Positions 1 to 7,412 of a stretch of DNA of 27,386 bases are shown here, piece after piece. Source of the stretch: Candidatus Gastranaerophilales bacterium. GTDB lineage: Bacteria > Cyanobacteriota > Vampirovibrionia > Gastranaerophilales > Gastranaerophilaceae. Each line of letters begins with the position of its first letter. The first letter of the stretch is position 1. Location: assembly GCA_944323585.1 (NCBI GenBank), contig CALUTA010000004.1, positions 1 through 27,386 on the forward strand, read 5' to 3'. A model generated the notes under the pieces. The model had not been told where the DNA came from and did no database searches. It was given only the letters and a program-made list of their open reading frames with translations. The position numbers and the translations under genes were made by a program.

Positions 1-500
1 CCGCTGAAAATGCAAAAATAATTGTCGTTCAGCGGAAATATTATCTGCGTTAATTTTCCCAAATTTGAGTAAACCGCTTTGTATTCCGGATAAACATATG
101 CTATCTGGTAAAGCTTTCCCGCAACCGAATATATGTATTCTTTATTGGGTTCGTTATCATAAATTACAGAATAATTAAGCAGGATTTTGACGTCATTTTT
201 TTTGCCGCAATTTGCTTTTACTTTGTAGCCGTTTATTGAATCAGTTTTTTCTTTCAAGGCTCTTTGTACATTTTCTTTATAATTCGGATCTTTTTCATGC
301 GAGGAAATTGTAGCTTTCAAATCAGGAATTTCTTTTTCTTTAATTCCGTTTTCATCAATAAAATCTTTATATTCACGAAGTTTTTCGTTTGTGATTTGCG
401 GGGGCGGAGTTTTCGCTTCTTCTTCATCTGCAAAAGCGGAAAGATTTTGGTTTACCATAAGCCACAAACAAAACAAAAAAAGAATGAAAAATTTTTTCAT
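1..500 (-). CDS. Exported protein of a tandem paralogous family, copy A (C-terminus cut by window edge)
   Basis: The frame is open from an ATG at 500 down to the left edge (166 codons plus 2 bases), so the C-terminus is missing. It starts MKKFFILFLFCLW and has a signal peptide of about 25 residues ending near SAFA|DEE. A charged, Pro-containing stretch follows, then a Tyr-rich C-terminal half. That half contains YSVIYDNEPNKEYIYS followed by GKLYQI, and later KAVYSNLGKLTQIIF. The same pattern (Y-x-x-x-Y-x-x-x-P, then Y-x-Y-x-x-x-G-x-L) is in the next two genes, so this is a paralogue, 16 bases downstream of copy B. A GGGGGAA ribosome site lies just before the ATG. The short aromatic/Gly units resemble YD- or MORN-like beta repeats, but I do not recognise the family. 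Function unknown; probably periplasmic or surface-exposed. Confidence 0.8.
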   Translation of the reverse strand, partial: MKKFFILFLFCLWLMVNQNLSAFADEEEAKTPPPQITNEKLREYKDFIDENGIKEKEIPDLKATISSHEKDPNYKENVQRALKEKTDSINGYKVKANCGKKNDVKILLNYSVIYDNEPNKEYIYSVAGKLYQIAYVYPEYKAVYSNLGKLTQIIFPLNDNYFCIFS

Positions 501-516
501 AAAAATTCCCCCGAAA

Positions 517-1131
517 CTATTTTAACCAGACTTTTACAGGCCTTCCGACCTTGTTGTAAAGTTTGCCGTCAACAACGACTCCCTGAAGTTTTCCGGTCGG
601 ATAAAAAATGTAATCGTACCCGTCAATTGCAGAAAAAATTACCCTCTGCAAAGACCCGTTGAATGCGTAAACTGCTTTGTAATGCGGAAGTACATTTTCT
701 TCTCCGATTAAATAAATCACTTCATACAAATCTCCGAGAGTATTATAAACGTATTCGGTATTTGGGTCGTTGTCATAAATAATCGAATATCCTGAAAGAA
801 TTTTATCAGCCATCTGGTAGTAGTTGCCTTTGGCTGTGTAACCTTTTTCAGGCAAAGGTTTGTCGTGTTTTATGTGGTTAAGATTGGCCCTGAAATTTTT
901 GTCTTTTCTGTATTTTTTGTAAGCTTCTTTTTTCGCATCCGGAGTTTCGTTAAAAATTCCTGTTTTTTGCAGGTATTCCTGATAAACTTTTATTCTTTTG
1001 TTTCTGTCCTGCTGGGTTGTGAAGCGGTAATCCCTTTGAACCCGTATCCCGTAGGCCAGAACTTCCTCAGTATATAAAGCCTGAAAAATTATTGCCGTTA
1101 ATAATATCAGAATTGTCAGAAATTTTTTCAT
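517..1131 (-). CDS. Exported protein of a tandem paralogous family, copy B
   Basis: 204 aa, complete. The N-terminus MKKFLTILILLTAIIFQALY plus TEEVLA gives a signal peptide with likely cleavage after VLA. The middle is rich in Lys, Arg and Tyr. The C-terminal half carries YSIIYDNDPNTEYVYNTLG, then KAVYAFNGSLQRVIF and YDYIFYPTGKLQGVV: three short units with the form Y-x-x-x-G-x-L-x-x-V. Copies A and C have the same units in the same order, so the three genes arose by duplication. The ATG lies only 4 bases after the stop of copy C and the GGTAG before it overlaps the end of that gene, which suggests translational coupling within one operon. No catalytic motif is visible and I do not recognise the family. 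An envelope role is inferred only from the signal peptide. Confidence 0.85.
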   Translation of the reverse strand: MKKFLTILILLTAIIFQALYTEEVLAYGIRVQRDYRFTTQQDRNKRIKVYQEYLQKTGIFNETPDAKKEAYKKYRKDKNFRANLNHIKHDKPLPEKGYTAKGNYYQMADKILSGYSIIYDNDPNTEYVYNTLGDLYEVIYLIGEENVLPHYKAVYAFNGSLQRVIFSAIDGYDYIFYPTGKLQGVVVDGKLYNKVGRPVKVWLK

Positions 1132-1135
1132 AAAA

Positions 1136-1780
1136 CTACCAGTTTGTTCTTGTCAGGGTTTGTTTGGCATTACGGTCATACATTTTGTCCATAAACCAGA
1201 CACCCTGAAATTCTCCGTCAGGTTCATACATATATTGCATATCGTGTGATACAAAATATATTGCGCTTATCATTTTGCCGTTTACACGGTATTGCTTTGA
1301 CCAGTAAGGGAAGTTGGGGTAGTTTTCCGAAATCATATCAACATATTTTAAATGCCCCATTGCGTCGTAGTAATAAACAGTTCTCGGATTTTTTTTGTAC
1401 TGTATTGCATAGCTGATTAATATTTTTCCGCTGAAAAATGCGCTCAAGCGGTACTGCGGAGTTTCCGTAATTCCGTTTTTTGCTTCCATATAGTGATACT
1501 GAAAATCACTGTCTTTTACAAAATCTTTGTACATTGATTTGAATTCTTTGCGTTTGTATTTGTAGACTGTATCTTCGCCAAAGATTATGTTTTTATAGTT
1601 TTGAATAATCGTGTCACGCTCGATTTGCGACATATCAAGCCAGTTAAAAACCGCTTCGCCCTGCAAAACAACATTTTCGCTCTCTTGTTTTGGTTCTGAT
1701 TTAGCCGGCAGGTCTTCTGCCATTGCAACACCCGCAGAAACAAAGCAAATTAAGAATAAAAAAATCAGAAACTTTTTCAT
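1136..1780 (-). CDS. Exported protein of a tandem paralogous family, copy C (first gene of the operon)
   Basis: 214 aa from the ATG at 1780. An in-frame ATG four codons upstream (1792) sits at the predicted transcription start, and the GGGGG between the two ATGs is well placed as ribosome site for the inner one, so I chose 1780. The signal peptide MKKFLIFLFLICFVSAGVAM is followed by likely cleavage at AMA|ED. The mature part is acidic then Tyr-rich, with YAIQYKKNPRTVYYYDAMG, KQYRVNGKMISAIYF and MQYMYEPDGEFQGVWF matching copies A and B in position. It is the most divergent of the three. It is the promoter-proximal gene of a leftward operon, divergent from rpoB. Function unknown. Confidence 0.85.
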   Translation of the reverse strand: MKKFLIFLFLICFVSAGVAMAEDLPAKSEPKQESENVVLQGEAVFNWLDMSQIERDTIIQNYKNIIFGEDTVYKYKRKEFKSMYKDFVKDSDFQYHYMEAKNGITETPQYRLSAFFSGKILISYAIQYKKNPRTVYYYDAMGHLKYVDMISENYPNFPYWSKQYRVNGKMISAIYFVSHDMQYMYEPDGEFQGVWFMDKMYDRNAKQTLTRTNW

Positions 1781-1798
1781 AAATACCCCCATAACAGG

Positions 1799-1827
1799 AA
1801 TATAGCAGAAAGTTTTGATATACGCAA
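1799..1827 (-). promoter_or_regulatory. Promoter of the three-paralogue operon
   Basis: Read on the minus strand: -35 TTGCGT (1827-1822), a 17-bp spacer, -10 TATATT (1804-1799). Transcription should start near 1792, giving a leader of about 12 bases before the chosen ATG at 1780. Spacing and both hexamers fit a sigma-70-type promoter. Prediction from sequence only. Confidence 0.6.
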
Positions 1828-1974
1828 GTTTCGAGGATGAGTTGATTTTATTCCGTCTGAATTGAATAAAACCTCAAAAACGGCACGGGAAGAAACTTTA
1901 TGCCCAGAGAAAAGTTTTTTATAACATATTGTAAAGAAATCGTAACAAGAAATTTAAAAAGAGATGTCATTTTC

Positions 1975-2002
1975 TTGACTAAAAAATTTGATGTATTACG
2001 AT
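1975..2002 (+). promoter_or_regulatory. Candidate promoter of the rpoB-rpoC1-rpoC2 operon
   Basis: TTGACT (1975-1980) and TACGAT (1997-2002) are separated by 16 bp. The start point would be near 2008-2009 and the leader about 165 nt long. No other good hexamer pair was seen between 1828 and 2170. The rest of the 393-bp divergent spacer (1781-2173) holds no ORF of note and is AT-rich. Confidence 0.45.
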
Positions 2003-2008
2003 AAAGTA

Positions 2009-2173
2009 ACATGAAAAATTAAAGTCGGGAGAGTTGTGCCCAAATGAAAATTCCCCCGGATTACATATAAAAGTTTATCAGTCTCAAAAGCAGACAGGTA
2101 AAAGGTTTACAGCCTTAAGTTAGATAGTAAAAAATATTTTTTGTAGTTACACCATTATTAATGAGGTGAATTG
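2009..2173 (+). other. Long 5' leader of rpoB, with a possible 8-codon leader peptide
   Basis: The leader contains a GC-rich patch with CGGGAGA (2026-2032) opposed to a later TTCCCCCG (2051-2058), which could pair with one mismatch. Within it, ATG at 2044 opens an 8-codon ORF (MKIPPDYI, stop 2068-2070) that includes a Pro-Pro pair and has a weak GGGAGAG upstream. Such features can support attenuation, but nothing here proves it. I see no match to the L10/L12 r-protein leader that precedes rplJ in many bacteria. The rpoB ribosome site GAGGTGA is at 2163-2169. Confidence 0.3.
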
Positions 2174-5100
2174 ATGTCTAAGACAAAATATGCAAAAAGA
2201 GTAACGCCGATGGGTATTCCTCATACTCGTTTGGACGATTTACCGGATCTTATTGAAGTGCAAAAAAAATCGTTTGAATGGTTTTTAAAAGAAGGTTTGA
2301 AGGAAGAACTTCTTTCATTCTCTCCGATTAAAGACTATACAGGAAGATTGGAACTGCATTTCCTTCCGAACTATACGTTCGACAATGCAAAATACACAGT
2401 TGAAGAAGCAAGAATTCATGACGCAACTTATGCAAAACAGCTCCGTGTTATGATAAGACTTGTAAACCGTGACAGCGGTGAAATTAAAGAACAAGAAGTA
2501 TATATCGGTGATATTCCGACAATGACGGACAAAGGTACATTTATCGTAAACGGTGCCGAACGTGTTATCGTTTCACAAATCGTACGTTCTCCGGGGGTTT
2601 ACTTCAAACGTGAAATTTCACCTGCCGGCAAACGTTTATACAACGCAACCATGATTCCAAACAGAGGTGCATGGCTGAAAATCGAAACAGATTCCAATGA
2701 TTTGATTTACGTAAAGATAGACAAAAACAGAAAAATCCTTGCTACAACCTTGCTGAAAGCTATGGGTATCACTGTTTCAGAAATGGAATCATTGTTCACT
2801 CACTTTGAATTTTTAAAGAAAACACTTGATAAAGATACAGCCGAAACAACGGATGATGCTTTAATTGAAGTTTATAAAAAACTCAGACCCGGCGATCCGG
2901 CATCTCCTCAGGGCGGACGCCAGATTCTTGAAGCCCGCTTCTTTGATGAAAAGAAATACGATATCGGCCGTGTCGGACGTTATAAATTAAACAAAAAATT
3001 AAACCTGAACATTCCTAAAAACCAGAGAACTTTGACTGTTCAGGATATCGTAGCGTCAATCGAATACCTGATTAACCTTACATATGATGAAGGTTCGGTT
3101 GATGATATCGACCACCTCGGCAACAGAAGAATCCGCTCAGTCGGCGAACTTCTTCAAAACCAGTTTAGAGTTGGTCTTTCAAGAATTGAAAGAATTGTTA
3201 AAGAAAGAATGACACTTCAGGATTCAGAAACTTTGACTCCGTTGAACCTTTTGAACACCAAACCTCTGGTTGCTTCATTAAAAGAATTCTTCGGAAGTTC
3301 ACAGTTGTCACAGTTTATGGATCAGACAAACCCGCTTGCCGAACTTACTCACAAAAGACGTATTTCAGCTCTCGGCCCAGGCGGTTTGATGAGAGAACGT
3401 GCAGGTTTTGCTGTTCGTGACATTCACCCGTCACATTACGGACGTATCTGCCCGATTGAAACTCCTGAAGGTCCGAACGCAGGTTTGATAGGATCTCTTG
3501 CTACACACGCAAAAGTTAACGACTACGGTTTTGTTGAAACACCGTTCTTCGTTGTTAAAAACGGCGTTGTAACAGACGAAGTTCACTACCTGACAGCAGA
3601 CGAAGATGAAAACCTTCGTATTGCACCGGCTGACGTTCAGTTGAATCCTGATAATACATTCAAAGATGAATACGTACCTGTCAGATACAAATCCGAATTC
3701 ACAATGGGCGAATCAAGCAAAGTTGACTATATGGGGGTTTCACCGATTCAGGTAATTTCAGTGGCAACATCATTGATTCCGTTTATCGAACACGACGACG
3801 CAAACCGTGCATTGATGGGTTCAAACATGCAGCGTCAGGCCGTTCCGCTTTTGATTACCCAGAGACCGGTAGTCGGAACAGGTCTTGAAGCACGTGCAGC
3901 AAAAGACTCAGGTATGGTAGTAGTTTCAGATGTCGACGGTACGGTTGAACGTGTAGTTGGTGAAGAAATTATAATCAGAGATACAAATAACAAACCGCAT
4001 TTATATCAATTAATGAAATATTTAAGAAGCAACCAGGATACTTGTATTAACCAGCGTCCGATAGTTCATGAAGGCGACAAGGTTAAGGCAGGCGACGTAA
4101 TCGCAGACGGTGCTTCTACAAATTGCGGAGAACTTTCACTCGGTAAAAACGTAATCGTTGCTTATATGCCGTGGGAAGGTTACAACTACGAAGACGCAAT
4201 TCTGTTGTCTGAAAGATGCGTTCACGATGATATTTTCACATCAGTTCACATTGAAAAATTGGAAATAGACGCACGTCAGACAAAACTCGGACCGGAAGAA
4301 ATCACACGAGAAATTCCAAACGTTTCAGAAGATGCACTGAGACACCTTGATGAACGCGGTATTGTTCGTATCGGTGCAAGAGTTTATGCTGATGATATTC
4401 TGGTAGGTAAAGTTACACCGAAAGGTGAATCTGAACATCCGCCGGAAGAAAAACTTCTCCGTGCAATCTTCGCTGAAAAAGCAAGAGATGTAAAAGATAA
4501 CTCTCTTAGAGTTCCTCACGGTGAAGGCGGCCGTGTACTTGACGTTAAAGTATTTGACAGAGAAAAAGGCGATGAACTTCCGCCGGGCGCAAATACGGTA
4601 ATCAGAGTTTACATTGCACAAAAACGTAAAGTTTCAGTCGGTGACAAACTCTCAGGCCGTCACGGAAACAAAGGTATTGTATCCAGAATTTTACCGAAAG
4701 AAGATATGCCGTTTATGCCTGACGGAACACCGGTTGATATCGTACTTAACCCGCTTGGTGTACCTTCCCGTATGAACGTAGGTCAAACTTATGAATTGTT
4801 GTTAGGTTTGGCAGCATACTTAACCGGCAACTACTATGAAGCACCTTCGTTCGATGAAATGTACGGTGACAACAAATCCGAAATCGCAACAAAACAGGAA
4901 CTTTTGAAAGGTATCAAAGAATCCGGATGCGATTGGGTAACTGAAGACGGTAAAGTAAGATTGATTGACGGACGTACGGGTGAACCGTTTGATGAACCTG
5001 TAGCAGTCGGTCTTTCATATATCCTTAAACTTGTCCACCTTGTAGACGACAAAATCCACGCTCGTTCTACTGGCCCATATTCACTCGTAACACAGCAGCC

Positions 5101-5491
5101 TCTGGGCGGTAAAGCTCAATTCGGCGGACAAAGGTTCGGTGAAATGGAAGTTTGGGCTTTGGAAGCTTACGGTGCAGCTTACACATTGCAGGAAATGCTG
5201 ACAATTAAATCCGATGATGTCAACGGCAGAAACCGTGCTTACGAAGCAATCGTAAAAGGCGACAATATCCCAAGACCCGGTATTCCTGAATCATTCAAAG
5301 TACTGGTTCGTGAATTACAGTCAATCGGTCTTGATATTACGGTTGCTAAAAAAGACGGCGCAGAAGTTGATTTGATGACAGATATGGACGATTTGAGAAA
5401 ATCAGCTCCAAAAAGAACTCTGTCTGATATAGATTCAGAGTTGTTAAACATCAACTTCTTTGAAACACCGACAACATTCGGAGATTTATAA
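2174..5491 (+). CDS. rpoB: DNA-directed RNA polymerase subunit beta
   Basis: 1105 aa, catalytic beta subunit of cytoplasmic RNA polymerase. I start at ATG 2174, five bases after AGGTG; a TTG one codon upstream is open but less likely. The protein has the short form seen in cyanobacteria (~1100 aa) and lacks the large inserts of enterobacterial RpoB (1342 aa). The rifampicin-pocket segment is intact at residues 373-403 (GSSQLSQFMDQ, THKRRISALGPGG), with the usual Asp383, His393 and Ser398 (E. coli D516, H526, S531), so no classical resistance change is seen. YEDAILLSE lies near residue 672 and GDKLSGRHGNKG at 823-834. The C-terminus ends in FFETPTTFGDL. First gene of the rpoB-rpoC1-rpoC2 operon; not preceded by rplKAJL. 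Identification is certain. Confidence 0.98.
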   Translation: MSKTKYAKRVTPMGIPHTRLDDLPDLIEVQKKSFEWFLKEGLKEELLSFSPIKDYTGRLELHFLPNYTFDNAKYTVEEARIHDATYAKQLRVMIRLVNRDSGEIKEQEVYIGDIPTMTDKGTFIVNGAERVIVSQIVRSPGVYFKREISPAGKRLYNATMIPNRGAWLKIETDSNDLIYVKIDKNRKILATTLLKAMGITVSEMESLFTHFEFLKKTLDKDTAETTDDALIEVYKKLRPGDPASPQGGRQILEARFFDEKKYDIGRVGRYKLNKKLNLNIPKNQRTLTVQDIVASIEYLINLTYDEGSVDDIDHLGNRRIRSVGELLQNQFRVGLSRIERIVKERMTLQDSETLTPLNLLNTKPLVASLKEFFGSSQLSQFMDQTNPLAELTHKRRISALGPGGLMRERAGFAVRDIHPSHYGRICPIETPEGPNAGLIGSLATHAKVNDYGFVETPFFVVKNGVVTDEVHYLTADEDENLRIAPADVQLNPDNTFKDEYVPVRYKSEFTMGESSKVDYMGVSPIQVISVATSLIPFIEHDDANRALMGSNMQRQAVPLLITQRPVVGTGLEARAAKDSGMVVVSDVDGTVERVVGEEIIIRDTNNKPHLYQLMKYLRSNQDTCINQRPIVHEGDKVKAGDVIADGASTNCGELSLGKNVIVAYMPWEGYNYEDAILLSERCVHDDIFTSVHIEKLEIDARQTKLGPEEITREIPNVSEDALRHLDERGIVRIGARVYADDILVGKVTPKGESEHPPEEKLLRAIFAEKARDVKDNSLRVPHGEGGRVLDVKVFDREKGDELPPGANTVIRVYIAQKRKVSVGDKLSGRHGNKGIVSRILPKEDMPFMPDGTPVDIVLNPLGVPSRMNVGQTYELLLGLAAYLTGNYYEAPSFDEMYGDNKSEIATKQELLKGIKESGCDWVTEDGKVRLIDGRTGEPFDEPVAVGLSYILKLVHLVDDKIHARSTGPYSLVTQQPLGGKAQFGGQRFGEMEVWALEAYGAAYTLQEMLTIKSDDVNGRNRAYEAIVKGDNIPRPGIPESFKVLVRELQSIGLDITVAKKDGAEVDLMTDMDDLRKSAPKRTLSDIDSELLNINFFETPTTFGDL

Positions 5492-5502
5492 TATTAGATG
5501 AA

Positions 5503-5612
5503 AGGTTGAGAGGTTGAATAGTTGAAAAGTTTATATTTAACAATTCAAAACCCGATAAAAACAAATCAGCTGTTCAACCGTTAAACCTTCAACTAAAACA
5601 AATTTTCAACTA
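5503..5612 (+). repeat. Inverted cluster of GTTGA / TCAAC units between rpoB and rpoC1
   Basis: The left arm (5503-5526) has three units GGTTGA, GGTTGA, AGTTGA. The right arm (5573-5611) has three complementary units TTCAACC, TTCAACT, TTCAACT. Imperfect pairing across an AT-rich loop could form a long stem in the mRNA. The 144-bp gap has no ORF. The rpoC1 ribosome site AAGGAG (5618-5623) follows directly, 12 bases from the ATG. No U-run follows, so it is not an intrinsic terminator. Confidence 0.6.
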
Positions 5613-5635
5613 ATTAAAAGGAGAAATTAAAAACA

Positions 5636-7345
5636 ATGTCAACAAGTATTGATTATTTTGACTATATACGAATCAGTATAGCGTCACCGGAAAGGATTTT
5701 AAAATGGTCCTACGGTGAAGTTACAAAACCTGAAACGATAAACTACCGTACCTTGAAGCCCGAACGTGACGGTCTGTTCTGCGAAAGGATTTTTGGACCA
5801 TCAAAAGACTGGGAATGCTATTGCGGTAAGTATAAAAGAGTTCGCCACAAAGGTATTATCTGCGAAAGATGCGGTGTTGAAGTTACTGATTCTAAAGTTA
5901 GACGTCAGAGAATGGGGCACATCAAATTAGCCGCTCCTGTTTCTCATATCTGGTTCTTAAAAGGTATTCCTTCTTATTTAGGTTTACTTTTGGATATGAC
6001 TTTGAAAGATCTTGAACAGGTTATTTATTTTAACAACTACGTGGTTCTTGATCCTGGTGAAAGCCAGTTCAAAAAACTTCAGCTTTTAGGTGAAGAAGAA
6101 TATGAAGATTACATGGCTGAAAATGAAGATTCTACTTTGAAAGTAGGTATCGGTGCCGAAGCTATAAAAGAACTTTTGTCTGAAATTAATACAAAAGAAC
6201 TTGCAGAAGAAATCAGAACAGAGCTATCCGGTTCCGTAAATTCAGTTCAAAAGAAAAGTAAACTTATCAAACGTTTAAGACTTCTGGACAGCTTGATTTC
6301 ATCAGAAACGGATCCGACATGGATGATTATGGATGTTCTTCCTGTAACTCCTCCGGATTTAAGACCGATGGTTCAGCTGGACGGCGGGCGTTTTGCAACA
6401 TCAGATTTAAACGACTTATACAGACGTGTAATAAACAGAAACAACCGTTTGCAAAGACTTTTGGAAATGGGTGCTCCTGAAATTATCGTTCGTAACGAAA
6501 AACGTATGCTTCAGGAAGCAGTTGATGCTCTTATTGATAACGGAAGAAGAGGCAGAACAGTTGTCGGTCCGAACAACAGAGCATTGAAATCATTGTCAAA
6601 TATTATTGAAGGTAAACAGGGCCGTTTCCGTCAGAACCTGCTCGGTAAACGTGTTGACTACTCAGGCCGTTCAGTAATTGTTGTAGGCCCGCAGTTGAGT
6701 CTTAACCAGTGCGGTTTGCCGAAAGAAATGGCAATTGAATTGTTCAAGCCGTTTGTTGTAAACAAACTTATTGAACGCGGATATGTTCAAAATATTAAAT
6801 CTGCCAAGAAGAAAATCGAACGCAGTGAAGCAATTGTCTGGGATATCTTGGAAGAAGTAATCGACGGACATCCGGTATTATTGAACCGTGCCCCGACCCT
6901 TCACAGATTAGGTATTCAGGCATTTGAACCGAAATTGGTAGAAGGCCGTGCAATTCAGCTTCACCCGCTTGTATGTACAGCATTCAACGCTGACTTCGAC
7001 GGTGACCAAATGGCTGTTCACGTTCCGCTTTCAATCGAAGCTCAAACCGAAGCAAGAATGTTGATGCTTGCGACAAACAACATCCTCGCTCCTGCAACGG
7101 GCAAGCCGATTATCACACCGACTCAGGACATGGTTTTGGGTATGTACTACCTGACTATCCTCAAAAATCCGGAATCAGATCCGAAAGGTTATTTCTACAA
7201 CTTCCAGGATGCAATTTCAGCATTGGAAGTCGGTGTAATTGATCTTCACGACAAGATTGTTGTTCGTGACGAGCACGGCGGAAGAATTGAAACTACAGCC
7301 GGAAGAATTATCTTTAACGAAGCTGTAAGAAAAGCTTTAGCTTAG
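5636..7345 (+). CDS. rpoC1: DNA-directed RNA polymerase subunit gamma (N-terminal part of beta')
   Basis: 569 aa, equivalent to about the first 600 residues of a normal beta' subunit. It begins with FDYIRISIASPERI and then KPETINYRTLKPERDGLFCE, the usual beta' N-terminus. The first zinc site is intact: Cys61, Cys63, Cys76, Cys79. The catalytic Mg-binding motif NADFDGD is at residues 451-457 (Asp453, Asp455, Asp457). The protein stops after AGRIIFNEAVRKALA with tandem stops TAG TGA. The remainder of beta' is encoded by the next gene. The split point matches the rpoC1/rpoC2 boundary of cyanobacteria and plastids. The ATG is preceded by AAGGAG at a rather long 12-base spacing; family alignment supports this start. 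Not a frameshift: there is a 67-bp spacer and a fresh ribosome site before rpoC2. Confidence 0.97.
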   Translation: MSTSIDYFDYIRISIASPERILKWSYGEVTKPETINYRTLKPERDGLFCERIFGPSKDWECYCGKYKRVRHKGIICERCGVEVTDSKVRRQRMGHIKLAAPVSHIWFLKGIPSYLGLLLDMTLKDLEQVIYFNNYVVLDPGESQFKKLQLLGEEEYEDYMAENEDSTLKVGIGAEAIKELLSEINTKELAEEIRTELSGSVNSVQKKSKLIKRLRLLDSLISSETDPTWMIMDVLPVTPPDLRPMVQLDGGRFATSDLNDLYRRVINRNNRLQRLLEMGAPEIIVRNEKRMLQEAVDALIDNGRRGRTVVGPNNRALKSLSNIIEGKQGRFRQNLLGKRVDYSGRSVIVVGPQLSLNQCGLPKEMAIELFKPFVVNKLIERGYVQNIKSAKKKIERSEAIVWDILEEVIDGHPVLLNRAPTLHRLGIQAFEPKLVEGRAIQLHPLVCTAFNADFDGDQMAVHVPLSIEAQTEARMLMLATNNILAPATGKPIITPTQDMVLGMYYLTILKNPESDPKGYFYNFQDAISALEVGVIDLHDKIVVRDEHGGRIETTAGRIIFNEAVRKALA

Positions 7346-7412
7346 TGAGTTTTCATAGCTAAAGGCAATTCCAAAAAAGTAAGCTATATTAAAAAGAAAA
7401 AGGAAATATAGA

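Noticed and set aside
264..662. 132-aa plus-strand frame at the left edge
   Set aside because: It is antisense to the two paralogues A and B, is rich in Phe and Lys as expected for a shadow of Lys/Glu-rich coding sequence, and has no ribosome site.
7346..7412. Frameshift or sequencing error splitting a single rpoC
   Set aside because: rpoC1 ends in tandem stops, a 67-bp spacer follows, and rpoC2 has its own AAAGGAA and ATG. The split point matches the cyanobacterial gene boundary.
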